A DNA stretch of 64,000 nucleotides from Nitrososphaerota archaeon (GTDB lineage Archaea; Thermoproteota; Nitrososphaeria; Nitrososphaerales; Nitrosopumilaceae). Under the pieces are notes generated by a model. That model did not search any database. It was not told where the DNA came from and was given only the letters and a program-made list of their open reading frames with translations. The stretch is taken from contig JAJPKL010000039.1 in assembly GCA_021323705.1 (NCBI GenBank), forward strand, positions 1 to 64,000, given 5' to 3'. The position numbers were made by a program, and so were the translations under genes. This document shows, in pieces, positions 48,328 to 57,545 of the stretch (position 1 is its first letter; each line of letters opens with the position of its first letter).

Positions 48328-49452
48328 CTAGAATTGGTTTGGCCTCTGCTGGAGAGTAAGTGTAAACTGCAAGGTCTTGCCGTCGCGAACTACTGTGAGT
48401 ACCATCTTGTCCCCTACTGATTTTTTGTCCTGCAAGTAGTTGAGCAGATCATCGATCTTCTTGATTGGGTGGCTATCTGCCGCAACGATGATGTCTCCGC
48501 CTATTTTGTATTGTGTCCCGTTGATGGTCCTTGTTTCCTTGTATCCATGAAGCCCCGCTTCTGCTGCAGAACTGTTAGGGACTACGGTATTTATCATAAA
48601 CCCGTAAGGTATTGGCAATTGGAGGGTGCTGGCCAGATCTGAGTTTACGCTTATTCCAGTTATGCCAAGCCATGGGTGGTCATAGTGTCCTGTCTGTATC
48701 AAAACCGGAACTATTCTTTTCATTGTATTTGATGGAATTGCAAACCCTACCCCTGAAAACTCTCCTGTCTCTGATTGAATTGCCGTGTTTATTCCAACCA
48801 CATTGCCCTGCATGTCAAGAAGCGGTCCTCCAGAGTTACCTGGGTTTATTGGAACATCGATTTGAATCACGTCAGGGATTGAAAAGGAACTGTTTGGAGG
48901 ATCAAGCAGTCTGCCAAGCTGACTTACTATTCCTGATGTTATTGTACCAGTTAGTCCAAATGGATTTCCGATTGCTGCCACTTGGTCACCAATTCTTAGG
49001 TTGGCCGAGTCTCCAAGCGGAAGTGGATGTAAAACATAGGAACTGGGTTCCACCTTGACAACTGCTAGATCTGCATATGGGTCTGTACCAATTATTTTTG
49101 CTGACATGGACTGGCCGTCATGGAAGACAACTTCCACCTTGGAACCGTCCTGCACAACATGGTTGTTAGTTATGATGTGGCCCATCTTGTCATATACAAT
49201 TCCTGAGCCAATGTCTTTGTCAACCTTGCTGTCGTTTGCCTTGCTGACTATGATCTGTACAACGCCCTGATCAGATTTGGCAAAAAGGTCCGCCACACTA
49301 AGCTGCGAACTTTTCATGATTGACTGATCAAAGGGATTGGTCTGAGTGACCTCGTAAGGAGAGTCTTTGTTTGGTAATACCACAAAGACTGATATCAACA
49401 CAATTACTACTGCGCAATAAATTCCGCCTAAAACAGCACTGGTCTTATCCAA
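48328..49452 (-). CDS. HtrA/DegP-like membrane-anchored serine protease with PDZ domain
   Basis: The product is 374 residues. An N-terminal membrane helix (about 7-26) anchors a trypsin-like domain with His98 (NNHVV), Asp128 (DPYADLAVVK) and Ser207 (NPGNSGGPL). A PDZ domain covers about 270-365 (GYKETRTINGTQYKIGGDIIVAAD). It degrades or refolds damaged extracytoplasmic proteins. It starts with TTG, with a TATA-like ATTATATG about 28 nt upstream. Length and order are usual for the family. Confidence 0.95.
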   Translation of the reverse strand: MDKTSAVLGGIYCAVVIVLISVFVVLPNKDSPYEVTQTNPFDQSIMKSSQLSVADLFAKSDQGVVQIIVSKANDSKVDKDIGSGIVYDKMGHIITNNHVVQDGSKVEVVFHDGQSMSAKIIGTDPYADLAVVKVEPSSYVLHPLPLGDSANLRIGDQVAAIGNPFGLTGTITSGIVSQLGRLLDPPNSSFSIPDVIQIDVPINPGNSGGPLLDMQGNVVGINTAIQSETGEFSGVGFAIPSNTMKRIVPVLIQTGHYDHPWLGITGISVNSDLASTLQLPIPYGFMINTVVPNSSAAEAGLHGYKETRTINGTQYKIGGDIIVAADSHPIKKIDDLLNYLQDKKSVGDKMVLTVVRDGKTLQFTLTLQQRPNQF

Positions 49453-49516
49453 GGATTGACGTTATGGTTGGTAGTCATATAATATTTTGTTTCACAAAAC
49501 TCGGTATCAAAATCGT

Positions 49517-49702
49517 CTATGAGATTTTTTCAAGAAGCGATTCTTCGTTTTCATAGTACAGACGAAAAACATCCTCATCAAGGGATTTTAAGAGATAGAG
49601 ATTTCCTCCCTTCCTAATCTTTTTGATCTTTTTTATGATGTATACTCGGCCAAACTCTCTTTGCGAATCTGCAATTCTTACAATGTCTCCCAAGTCAAAC
49701 AT
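49517..49702 (-). CDS. Small basic protein, paralogue of 17622-17816
   Basis: The product is 61 residues from the ATG at 49702 (the frame opens at 49747). It contains FDLGDIVRIADSQ, RVYIIKKIKKIRKGGNLYLLKSL and VFRLYYENEESLLEKI, matching the 64-residue paralogue nearly residue for residue in length. The chosen start has a TATA-like TCTATATTC about 27 nt upstream and lines up with the paralogue. A nucleic-acid binding barrel is possible; no function is known. Confidence 0.75.
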   Translation of the reverse strand: MFDLGDIVRIADSQREFGRVYIIKKIKKIRKGGNLYLLKSLDEDVFRLYYENEESLLEKIS

Positions 49703-49798
49703 CTTCATAGTAAAACCAATGGCAGAATATAGATTAACGTTGCGCATGAATCAGCAGATCGCAGGGGTCGCCACCCGTTCAATTCTGTTTTTAATTGG

Positions 49799-50707
49799 CT
49801 AGCCCTGGTGCATCTTTTCAACATTGTGACTCTCCTTTGTAACAAGGTATATGCCAAGCAGCATGAGCCCTATGGCCAAAATCTGATACGCCCCAATCTT
49901 TTCGTGCAAAAATATGAACGCAAAGATCAGGCCAAAGACCGTACCTGTAGAATAAATCAACATTGTCCTTACGGTCCCTATCCTTTTCAGGCTATGCAAA
50001 AACAAGTAAAGTGCAATACCAAATCCAACTAGCCCGACAAGGAGCAGATTTGGAATCTCAAACAATGTGATATCAAGCGGGATTTTGACAGCAAGGGCAA
50101 AGATAAAGAGAGTGACACCGCCTATGAGGCCCTTGAACTGCACAAGCCTTGAGATGTCGATGCGATGCGACGCTATCTTGCTTATGTTGTTGTCAAGTGC
50201 CCAAAGGGCCATCGAGAGTATTATCAAAAGATTGCCTTTCTTTTTTATGTCAAAGACATGGTCTGAAAACTGAAGATCTGTTGTAACTATAAAGACGCCG
50301 CTTAGAACAAGTATGGTTGCAAGATATCCCTTGGGCCCAAGTTTTTCTTTAAAAAAGATCAGCGCAAAAAGAACTGTAAATATTGTTTCAGAGTTTGACA
50401 GGATTGCAGTATCTGATGCGGTTGTCTGCTCAAGTCCTGTGAAAAACAAGGCCGGTGCAAGTATGGCGCCCGTGGCAGATATTGCAAGCACAAGGGGCCA
50501 GTCTCTTGCCTTTATCTGCAGTCCTTTTACCTTGTATGATAACGGAGCAGAAGAGAGCGCTGCAAGCAAGTATACGAGCGAGCCGTACATCAGTGGATTG
50601 GTGGTTGCAAGAACGGGCTTGGAAGCCGTCGATATTGACCCAACTAGTATGGCGCACAGTACTGCCGATACATAGCCAATTCTTGTCGACTTGTCTAACT
50701 GAACCAA
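49799..50707 (-). CDS. EamA/DMT-family transporter
   Basis: The product is 302 residues with ten predicted helices in two EamA repeats. The first ends with ALFFTGLEQTTASDTAILSNSETIFTVLFALIFFKEKL and the second has RTMLIYSTGTVFGLIFAFIFLHEKI, the helix 3-4 patterns of the drug/metabolite transporter superfamily. It probably exports or imports a small metabolite. The C-terminus is polar (SHNVEKMHQG). The substrate is not predictable. Confidence 0.9.
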   Translation of the reverse strand: MVQLDKSTRIGYVSAVLCAILVGSISTASKPVLATTNPLMYGSLVYLLAALSSAPLSYKVKGLQIKARDWPLVLAISATGAILAPALFFTGLEQTTASDTAILSNSETIFTVLFALIFFKEKLGPKGYLATILVLSGVFIVTTDLQFSDHVFDIKKKGNLLIILSMALWALDNNISKIASHRIDISRLVQFKGLIGGVTLFIFALAVKIPLDITLFEIPNLLLVGLVGFGIALYLFLHSLKRIGTVRTMLIYSTGTVFGLIFAFIFLHEKIGAYQILAIGLMLLGIYLVTKESHNVEKMHQG

Positions 50708-50786
50708 GATAAACTACAAACTACGACGCTATCTAAACTTCTTTCTAAACCATAAAACAAACAAAAGAAATCTCGCCGCACGCCGG

Positions 50787-51995
50787 TTACAAGCTTATCG
50801 AGTCTTGCACCGTATCTGTCATGGAGTACGTCCTGCCTCTCCATGTTACTGCTTTGCTGCTTTTTGCATTTAGGATTCCGCTTGCAAACCCGCCTACAAT
50901 TATGGCGCTTCCAAGTGGAGTGCCTAGCGCATATCTTGCATCAAGCCCAAGACCTTTTACCGCGTCGATGATGCTTGCAATGTACACAAGTCCAGACGCA
51001 ACCAAAGATATTCCAAACAGGACCGTAAACGACTGCGACGCAGACTCTAATATCCCAGAATAGACCATGATTGGAAATGGCATGAAAAGCAAAAACAATA
51101 CTGCCGCAAAAATTCCAGAAGCAATTTTTCCTGATTGTAGATACAGCGGAGTCATCAAGCGCTTTAGCGCGTGCCATAGTGTTACCAAGTCTCTTGCCCA
51201 TACTGCCTCGACTAGGTGCTCGCCCCTGACCATCTTCATCTTGTATCCTAATTCCTTTACTTTTTTGCCAAGGGCGCCGTCCTCAACAAGTTCGCTTTTT
51301 ACCCCTTCGTGCGTCCCAACCTTGGAATAGGTCTCGCGCTTTATGATAAAGAAGCTGCCAAAAAAATAGCCGGTCTTTTTCGAAGAGTCGTTTACTCTTA
51401 GTGCGGAAAACCTCGTATGCAAAAATGTGGAAAGTACGGGAAGTGTGATCTTTGTCCAAGTGTCAAGGCAGAGCATCTTTGGAATCACTGTCAAGGCGTC
51501 CAGCCCTTCGCTTAGAAGATGAGACACCGAAAGTGAAATTGTGTTTTTAGAGTGCGTCGTGTCTGCGTCCGTGAAGAGCAACAGCTCGCCACTGGCTTTT
51601 TTGTACCCCTCTACACAGGCCCAGTTTTTGCCCATCCATTTTTCAGGCTTTGGTTCTGCAAGAACATACTTTACTTTTGGATTGTCTTTTGCAATCTTTT
51701 TGATTATCTCACCTGTCCTGTCGTCTGACCTGTCATCTATTGCAATTATTTCATAATTTCCATAGTCCTGATTGATTAACGAACTCAGACACTTTTCAAT
51801 AAAATTTTCTTCATTTCTTGCAGGCAAGATGACGGAGACCTTGGGGTTGTCGTGAATCTTTGGCTCAAACCTGTCCAAGAAAGGCGAGTCGCGAAAGGTT
51901 ATCCACATTGACCGAATCAAGAGTATCCATGTTATGGCTACTGCAGCAAGGATTGCGACCAGTACGTAATTGAATACATCTACGGCAAAATACAT
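50787..51995 (-). CDS. Membrane glycosyltransferase family 2
   Basis: The product is 402 residues. An N-terminal helix (VLVAILAAVAITWILLI) precedes a GT2 GT-A domain: VSVILPARNEENFIEKCLSSLINQ, the nucleotide-binding IIAIDDRSDDRTGEII and the metal-binding LLFTDADTTHS near residue 145. Four C-terminal membrane helices follow (about 290-385). The arrangement recalls carotenoid, hopene-associated or dolichol-type transferases that act on lipid-linked acceptors. It is followed by an SRPBCC gene 6 bp downstream. Confidence 0.88.
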   Translation of the reverse strand: MYFAVDVFNYVLVAILAAVAITWILLIRSMWITFRDSPFLDRFEPKIHDNPKVSVILPARNEENFIEKCLSSLINQDYGNYEIIAIDDRSDDRTGEIIKKIAKDNPKVKYVLAEPKPEKWMGKNWACVEGYKKASGELLLFTDADTTHSKNTISLSVSHLLSEGLDALTVIPKMLCLDTWTKITLPVLSTFLHTRFSALRVNDSSKKTGYFFGSFFIIKRETYSKVGTHEGVKSELVEDGALGKKVKELGYKMKMVRGEHLVEAVWARDLVTLWHALKRLMTPLYLQSGKIASGIFAAVLFLLFMPFPIMVYSGILESASQSFTVLFGISLVASGLVYIASIIDAVKGLGLDARYALGTPLGSAIIVGGFASGILNAKSSKAVTWRGRTYSMTDTVQDSISL

Positions 51996-52001
51996 CTAGG
52001 G

Positions 52002-52418
52002 TTATCTCTCGGCTTCTTCTTTGATGCTTTGCAGCGCCTGCTCTGTACCGCTCTGGATGTGCTTTTTTACCATGCCTGTAAACATCCCCATCATGCCTGA
52101 AAGCTTGATGTCCCACACAGCTTCAAGCCTGGTCTTCTCTCCCTGCGGAGTCACTGATATGGTCTTTGTTCCGTCAATGACGCCCTTTGTGAACTGGGCA
52201 TGAATTTTCTCTTTGGGATATATGGTAACAGTCTGCATGCACTTTGAGTCTTTGAAGGCGATTGTAACCTCGCGGTTTACTGTGTTGCCTTCTTTTGATA
52301 TGTTGCGCACCTCCTTGGTTCCTTTCCAAAATTTGGGCTCCGAGTCAAGGTCTGATATGATGTTCCAGACTTTGTCAAGAGGCGCGTTTATCTCAACTGA
52401 TGCCTGAACCTGAGCCAT
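52002..52418 (-). CDS. SRPBCC (CoxG-like) ligand-binding protein
   Basis: The product is 138 residues with helix-grip pattern: VEINAPLDKVWNIISDLDSEPKFWKG, NREVTIAFKDSKCMQTVTI, TKGVIDGTKTISVTPQG and a long C-terminal helix from GMFTGMVKKHIQSG to IKEEAER. It is a paralogue of 32890-33348. It lies 6 bp upstream of the GT2 gene on the same strand, so the two may act together on a lipid substrate. The carried ligand is unknown. Confidence 0.88.
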   Translation of the reverse strand: MAQVQASVEINAPLDKVWNIISDLDSEPKFWKGTKEVRNISKEGNTVNREVTIAFKDSKCMQTVTIYPKEKIHAQFTKGVIDGTKTISVTPQGEKTRLEAVWDIKLSGMMGMFTGMVKKHIQSGTEQALQSIKEEAER

Positions 52419-52539
52419 GAATTAAAGAATTTTGTATTCCTATTTATTTTGTGAGCTGAAAACAACGCGTACATATGCGTGTTTGAAATCTATTCTGACA
52501 CTTCGAAATCAATTTTAATGAGGTAGAAAAAGGTTTTCT

Positions 52540-52863
52540 GTGACTGTAACTTATGACGATTTTGCCAAACTGGAAATCCGTGTGGCAAAAATAGTCGAGG
52601 TCGAGAAAATTCCAGGCAAGACAAGGATAGTAAAGGGCGTCATAGATCTGGGAGATGAAAAAAGGCAAGTAATAATCGGCGGTGCAGAATATTATCCGCC
52701 TGAAGAACTAGTTAACAAAAAAGTTATAGTGCTTGCAAATCTTGAACCAAGAAAGATTGGTGGGATAGAATCCAACGCCATGCTTTTGGCAGCAGACCTC
52801 AACGACAAGCCGTTCTGGCTTACTGTAAACGAAGACGTTCCTCTTGGAACAAAGATAAAGTAA
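52540..52863 (+). CDS. tRNA-binding domain protein (EMAP/MetG C-terminal type)
   Basis: The product is 107 residues from a GTG start and forms a single OB-fold tRNA-binding domain: DDFAKLEIRVAKIVEVEKIPGKTR, LGDEKRQVIIGGAEYYPPEEL and ANLEPRKIGGIESNAMLLAA. It corresponds to the beta subunit or C-terminal domain of archaeal methionyl-tRNA synthetase, which increases tRNA affinity in trans. A dimer is expected from the family. Confidence 0.93.
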   Translation: MTVTYDDFAKLEIRVAKIVEVEKIPGKTRIVKGVIDLGDEKRQVIIGGAEYYPPEELVNKKVIVLANLEPRKIGGIESNAMLLAADLNDKPFWLTVNEDVPLGTKIK

Positions 52864-53000
52864 CTAAAGCGTCTCTTGTTTGCAAGATTTGGCATCCGTG
52901 TTTACCTTGATGAAAAGAGTTGCTTTTAGGTGAGAATGCAGTAACGCCAACCAAATGTCTTACAAGCATTGTATTGCAGAGCCCCCCACCCACATGTTGG

Positions 53001-53043
53001 ACAAATCTGCGAACAAATCTGTCCATTTCTGGCCAAATGGACA
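53001..53043. repeat. Direct and inverted repeat cluster in a spacer
   Basis: The direct repeat ACAAATCTG occurs at 53001-53009 and again at 53013-53021. It is followed by a perfect hairpin TGTCCATTT/AAATGGACA (53020-53028 and 53035-53043) with a 6-nt loop. The spacer 52864-53130 has no gene. The hairpin lies 88 bp from the stop of the FAD oxidase gene, so termination or a small RNA is possible. Confidence 0.4.
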
Positions 53044-53130
53044 ACAATTCTGTGCGTCTGACCCTCTATCGTCCAATGTAGAATGTACGGTACACTAATC
53101 TGTGAAGATGTGGGTGCATTTCTTGTACGG

Positions 53131-54549
53131 TCAAATGACTATCTTTCCTGGGTTGAGAATATTGTCTGGGTCAAACAGCCGTTTTATTTTTTTGAAAGCA
53201 CCATATGTCTTGTTTCCGTATTGCATCTTTACAAATTCAGATCTTGCAAGACCGTCTCCGTGCTCACCAGTTATTGTTCCGCCTATGCTTATCACTCCAG
53301 AGAAAAATTCTAGCGCAATCTTTCTCATCAAATGTTTGTCTTTTTTCTTCAGTATGGGTCTTGTGTGAAGGTTTCCGTTGCCGGCATGCCCGTATACGAT
53401 AACTCTGATGGGGTATCTTGATGTCAAGTATTCTACCAAGTCAAGTAAAAGTGGAAGCCTGTGAACTGGAACTGTAGCGTCTTCCATGGAAGAAAAGATC
53501 ATCTCATTTCGTGAGGTGTTTCGAAGTGTATGTGATAGTGCAGAGTTCCTATGCGACCACCATCGTGCAATCTGTTTTTCCTTGGTGGTATGGATGACCA
53601 TCTTGCCAGAAAGCAGACCCGTGCACTTTTTCCTTTTTCTTGATATGCTATCATCAAACTCCACAAAGAGCAAACATTTTGTTCCTTTTGGTAGGCTGAC
53701 CCTGATGTGGCGGGCTATGTTGTAATCTATCACCTCAACTGCCGACGGCCCAAGCTTTAGTATTTTTGGCACGTCATAGGCTGCCTCCTTGAGAGTCTTG
53801 TATGAGGATATAATCAAAACAGTCTGCCTTGGGATTGGTAAGGTCTTGAGCTTGGCAGAGGTAATTATTCCAAGAGTCCCTTCCGAGCCTGCAATGATCT
53901 TTTGCACATCTGACTTTTTTGTGATTTTATCGACCCTGTAGCCACATGAATTTTTTGATACACGCGGAAAATGTTTCTGGGTTTCTAAATTTGCAATTTT
54001 TAAAATCTTTCTTGCAAGAAATCTCTTCTGGGGTAAACTGACAAGATTTCCTTTCGGTGTAACAACTTGCACACTAATTAGGTTGTCAACCGTGCTGCCA
54101 TACTTTAGGGAGTGACTCCCACTAGCGTTGGTTCCTACCATTCCTCCAATGGTGCAAAATGGACCAATGGATGGATTTGGTCCAAGAAACCTGCCGTGTT
54201 TTTTTAGGATCTTATCTATGTCACCCTTGAAAGCTCCGCTTCCTGCCTGCACAAATCCACGGCCGACTTTGATCTTGTTAAAATGTTTCATGTCAACAAT
54301 GATGCCGTTCCCAAGGCTGCTGCCAACAAGACCTGTGCCTGCGCCTCTTGGTGTAACTGAAACCTTGTGCAGTGATGCGAATTTGAGAATCTTGATAATG
54401 TCTCTTTCATTTTTGGGGTATGCTACGGCTGAAGGTCTTACTGCATAGGAACTTGCATCAACTGAATAAAAATTCAGAGTGTGCTTGTCCCACGATACGT
54501 TGCAGGCCGCTTTTTTTGCAAGAGCTTGGCCTACTTGATTCTGTAGCAT
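53131..54549 (-). CDS. FAD-linked oxidase, GlcD/D-lactate dehydrogenase type
   Basis: The product is 472 residues. The FAD-binding PCMH domain has VTPRGAGTGLVGSSLGNGII, GPNPSIGPFCTIGGMVGTNASG and HSLKYGSTVDNL. The C-terminal FAD-linked oxidase domain has VIVYGHAGNGNLH and GTITGEHGDGLARSEF, with the His-Gly-Asp-Gly residues near the flavin. It oxidises a 2-hydroxy acid such as glycolate or D-lactate and passes electrons to quinone or another carrier. No Fe-S partner subunit is adjacent. Confidence 0.93.
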   Translation of the reverse strand: MLQNQVGQALAKKAACNVSWDKHTLNFYSVDASSYAVRPSAVAYPKNERDIIKILKFASLHKVSVTPRGAGTGLVGSSLGNGIIVDMKHFNKIKVGRGFVQAGSGAFKGDIDKILKKHGRFLGPNPSIGPFCTIGGMVGTNASGSHSLKYGSTVDNLISVQVVTPKGNLVSLPQKRFLARKILKIANLETQKHFPRVSKNSCGYRVDKITKKSDVQKIIAGSEGTLGIITSAKLKTLPIPRQTVLIISSYKTLKEAAYDVPKILKLGPSAVEVIDYNIARHIRVSLPKGTKCLLFVEFDDSISRKRKKCTGLLSGKMVIHTTKEKQIARWWSHRNSALSHTLRNTSRNEMIFSSMEDATVPVHRLPLLLDLVEYLTSRYPIRVIVYGHAGNGNLHTRPILKKKDKHLMRKIALEFFSGVISIGGTITGEHGDGLARSEFVKMQYGNKTYGAFKKIKRLFDPDNILNPGKIVI

Positions 54550-54626
54550 ATAGTTTCTTGTAGTCTTGGGTTAAAAACAATTTAATTTCTTACAAAGATT
54601 TAATTTGGATTGCATGGGATTTTTTC

Positions 54627-55751
54627 ATGTTGGATTTTCTAGGGATGAATTTAGACAAGCTTCTCAATTCTAATGATAATTCTAACCCATTGATGTGGCT
54701 TGTCTGGATTGTTCCAATCTTTGTCTTCATGCTTTATGGCCAAAAGATTCAGCTGCAAGTCACTTCCTCTGAAATCAACAAATCTCTTGAAAAGCTGAAA
54801 ACATATCGAGATGATACAAGAAAAGAACTAATTGATTACATCAAAGATACAATGAAGCCAAGCTGGGATGTTCCATCTAGACTTGACAGATACTTTGAGT
54901 ATTTTACAATAATGCCTGTTGATATGGACCCAAACGGGATTGTTCCAAAAATCAGGCACATGATGAAAAGTCGAGAAGACTTTACACGAGCACAGGTCAA
55001 AACATTTGTCTCTGACCTGAGTCCGCTTGAAGAAAGCAAGATAATCAACATACTTGAGATAGTGACAACAATACAACTACTTTACAAAAGCGTAAGACAC
55101 CTGTTCTTGACTGCAAAAAAACAAAACAATTTCCCGCTCATCCTGCCACTGCAGATGATGATTCCGTTCATCATGGAGGAGGCAGAAGCGCTCAAGACTG
55201 CTGTAACTGCGTTCAGGCAAGGCCAGCCAATAGGCGATGGTATAGGGCCAATGATTGTGGGTAAAATGATGCTTGATATGAAAAAAATAAAGGCTGCACA
55301 AGAAACAGTCTGGGGGGAAAAAGACTTTGAAGGGCGCAAACTCTTACTCCTAAAGGCAGAGGGGCCTGCAGGGACGGTGGGCAAACCAAGTGAAGCAGTT
55401 GAAAAGATAATTTCAGAGAAAAAACCGGACGTAATCATAATGGTGGATGCTGCTTTGAAGCTTGAAGGTGAAGAGACAGGTTCTATAGCGCATGGATTTG
55501 GCGCAGCAATTGGTGGCATCGGGACAGAAAGATTCCAAATCGAAGAGATTGCTACAAAGCACAGCATCCCAATTTACGCAATTGTGATAAAACAATCCAT
55601 TAAAGAGGCCATCACATTAATGAAAAAGGAGATTGCCGATGCTGCAGACAAAGTCACATCGCAGATATACGACTTGGTAAAGGACACCACCAAGACAGGC
55701 CAGTCTGCTCTGATAATTGGTGTAGGAAATACTATAGGTGTATCGCAGTGA
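54627..55751 (+). CDS. DUF1512-like archaeal membrane-associated protein
   Basis: The product is 374 residues. An N-terminal membrane helix (LMWLVWIVPIFVFMLYG) precedes a charged helical region (about 35-200) and a C-terminal alpha/beta domain (KPDVIIMVDAALKLEGEETGSIAHGFGAAIGGIGTERFQIEE to ALIIGVGNTIGV). The whole pattern is that of archaeal DUF1512 proteins of about 370 residues, whose function is not established. The C-terminal domain resembles proteins that handle an amino- or nucleotide-type ligand. It overlaps the next gene by 4 bp. Confidence 0.88.
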   Translation: MLDFLGMNLDKLLNSNDNSNPLMWLVWIVPIFVFMLYGQKIQLQVTSSEINKSLEKLKTYRDDTRKELIDYIKDTMKPSWDVPSRLDRYFEYFTIMPVDMDPNGIVPKIRHMMKSREDFTRAQVKTFVSDLSPLEESKIINILEIVTTIQLLYKSVRHLFLTAKKQNNFPLILPLQMMIPFIMEEAEALKTAVTAFRQGQPIGDGIGPMIVGKMMLDMKKIKAAQETVWGEKDFEGRKLLLLKAEGPAGTVGKPSEAVEKIISEKKPDVIIMVDAALKLEGEETGSIAHGFGAAIGGIGTERFQIEEIATKHSIPIYAIVIKQSIKEAITLMKKEIADAADKVTSQIYDLVKDTTKTGQSALIIGVGNTIGVSQ

Positions 55752-55936
55752 TATTTTTAAGAAAAAAACAAGAAATCATAAATCCATATACTGTTGAACA
55801 GTGTACTTCGTGCAATACATCCAAAAAGCGAAAATTTGCCGACGGCGATTATGTCTTCAAGATGGTTGCCAAGTGCACGTCTTGCAACAATGGGCAAGTA
55901 ATAATATCAAAAATCTACGGCGAAGTTGTCAAATAG
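55748..55936 (+). CDS. Small zinc-ribbon protein coupled to the DUF1512-like gene
   Basis: The product is 62 residues from a GTG that overlaps the previous stop by 4 bp (GTGA). A C-x2-C (EQCTSCNT) and a second C-x2-C (AKCTSCNNG) are spaced by about 24 residues and frame a zinc ribbon. The termini are basic. The coupling suggests that it works with the DUF1512-like protein. The end overlaps the convergent map gene by 8 bp. Confidence 0.82.
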   Translation: MIFLRKKQEIINPYTVEQCTSCNTSKKRKFADGDYVFKMVAKCTSCNNGQVIISKIYGEVVK

Positions 55937-56819
55937 TGGTCACGATGACGCCATCTTCTTGCGGTATGAAGGTGTGCTCTGCTTGTGCGACCCTTTGGTT
56001 GTTTGCCTCCACAAGAATGGGGTAAGACCTGACAATTTTATTCTGAATTAGTTTATCCAAAAGTATCCGGGCTGTCTTTTCATCCCACTCTGATATCAAC
56101 CATCTTAATGCAAACGGAAGCATGTTGAATTTCTGCCATATAAAGTCAATCATCTTGTTGGCGTCATCGTCTTTGGAACGTTTTCTTGTTGCAAGAGAAA
56201 ATATGTTTCTGGTCTTTCCTTCACGCACAAACCCAAGGCCGTCGGGGGTGGTAACAAACGGTTCGCACGCATACGCCTCTGTTGACTGGAAAGAAAATGA
56301 TCCTATGGACCATATGTTTGGAACTGACTTGCCTGCATGAATGGTATATTGCTCAAGCGAGTGACCGCTCAGGTTTGCAATTGGTACTCCGCCCATTTGC
56401 CTTACTGTGTTTTCGATAGCCTTTCCAACATCACTTGATTTTGTCCCAACACGCATGATGGAAATTGCATCTCGTAATGCCGATTCTGCTGCCTGTACCA
56501 GATAATCGTAATTTGGGTCATAGCATACAGTTACAGCAGTATCTGCGATGTAACCATTAATTTGAACCCCTAAATCAATTTTCAAAAGATCAGTTTCTTT
56601 GACCACTATACTGTCATTTGGTTCCGCAGTGTAGTGTGCAGCTATTTCGTTTAAACTTGCATTTACGGGAAATGCACACTTGCCTCCTTTCTGTTCTATC
56701 TCTTTTTCAATCGATTCGCAAATTTCAAACAAGGTAGAACCAACATGGTATTTTTTTCTTGCATTCTCCCTCACCTCTGATGCAATCTTACCAGCTGTGA
56801 TGTAATCTTGAATTTGCAT
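55929..56819 (-). CDS. map: Type II methionine aminopeptidase
   Basis: The product is 296 residues. It removes the initiator Met from new proteins. Metal ligands are Asp82 (LKIDLGV), Asp93 (IADTAVTV), a His in the NLSGHSLEQYTIHAG region, a Glu in STEAYACEPFVTTP and a C-terminal Glu in PQEDGVIV. His62 (AAHYTAEP) is the substrate-side residue. The helical insert typical of type II is present. A TATA-like TTTTAAATAAC lies about 27 nt before its ATG. Confidence 0.97.
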   Translation of the reverse strand: MQIQDYITAGKIASEVRENARKKYHVGSTLFEICESIEKEIEQKGGKCAFPVNASLNEIAAHYTAEPNDSIVVKETDLLKIDLGVQINGYIADTAVTVCYDPNYDYLVQAAESALRDAISIMRVGTKSSDVGKAIENTVRQMGGVPIANLSGHSLEQYTIHAGKSVPNIWSIGSFSFQSTEAYACEPFVTTPDGLGFVREGKTRNIFSLATRKRSKDDDANKMIDFIWQKFNMLPFALRWLISEWDEKTARILLDKLIQNKIVRSYPILVEANNQRVAQAEHTFIPQEDGVIVTTI

Positions 56820-56904
56820 TGGTTTATGCTTGAATCTGTTTGTTATTTAAAATCATCATCAGCTGAGAAGCTTAAATTGGGGACTTTTGGGTGCATTCAA
56901 TATC

Positions 56905-56978
56905 GGGATCGTGGTCTAGCTTGGCATGATTCGGGTTTTGGGTACCTGAGGTCGTCGGTTCAAATCCGGCCGATCCCA
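56905..56978 (+). tRNA. tRNA-Pro (anticodon TGG)
   Basis: The 74-nt gene folds as a normal cloverleaf. The acceptor is GGGATCG/CGATCCC with discriminator A. The anticodon stem is CGGGT/ACCTG with loop TTTGGGT, so the anticodon is TGG (reads CCA, CCG and CCN by wobble). The T arm is GTCGG-TTCAAAT-CCGGC. The 3' CCA is not encoded. A TATA-like GCTTAAATT (56870-56878) is about 30 nt upstream. Confidence 0.95.
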
Positions 56979-56979
56979 C

Positions 56980-56985
56980 TTTTTT
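56980..56985 (+). terminator. T-run after the tRNA
   Basis: Six T residues directly follow the tRNA 3' end (after a C), which suits archaeal polymerase termination. Confidence 0.55.
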
Positions 56986-57156
56986 CCGTATCTCTGGAAT
57001 CGTCCGAATTTCAATGGGTTATTATCTTACTTTGACGAATTCTGATAAGCCAGGCGATGAAGAAGAGTTAGAGACATGATTAAAAGATGAATGCTGATTC
57101 AGTGACTCTGAGTACTGGCATACCTATTTATTGAAATTTTTTGTTCAAAGAGCGTC

Positions 57157-57399
57157 TTGGGATTTGAAAAGCGCGAAATCTTGCTCATCCTAGGAGTCTT
57201 ATTTTTGATGGTAGGGTTGTTGCCATTTCTAGCTCCAGTCTATGCAGTGGCAATTGCAGTCTCAGCATACTTTGGGATGCGGTTATTTGTCAAGAAAAGA
57301 AAACAGCAAATTCAAAAGGACGTCGGGGAAGGAATTTGTGCAGTCTGCGGTTCTAGGATAATACAAAATGCATGTCCAAACTGTGATGGTACACAGTAA
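57157..57399 (+). CDS. Small membrane protein with C-terminal zinc ribbon
   Basis: The product is 80 residues from a TTG. Two hydrophobic segments (about 8-27 and 28-45, LLILGVLFLMVGLLPFLAPV) are followed by a basic linker and CAVCGSRIIQNACPNCDG, a C-x2-C...C-x2-C zinc ribbon facing the cytoplasm. A TATA-like CTATTTATTG (57125-57134) lies about 27 nt before the TTG. No function is recognised. Confidence 0.75.
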   Translation: MGFEKREILLILGVLFLMVGLLPFLAPVYAVAIAVSAYFGMRLFVKKRKQQIQKDVGEGICAVCGSRIIQNACPNCDGTQ

Positions 57400-57545
57400 A
57401 TGTGAGACCTGTAAGATGAATTATACGAACAGCTTATAATGAATTTGAGGCCTATCCTACATATGCAACCAAAGGCATATTGGGGATTAACAACTAGCTC
57501 AACTTTTCCACAATCAACACCTAAAATTGTAATCTCTACGATGAA

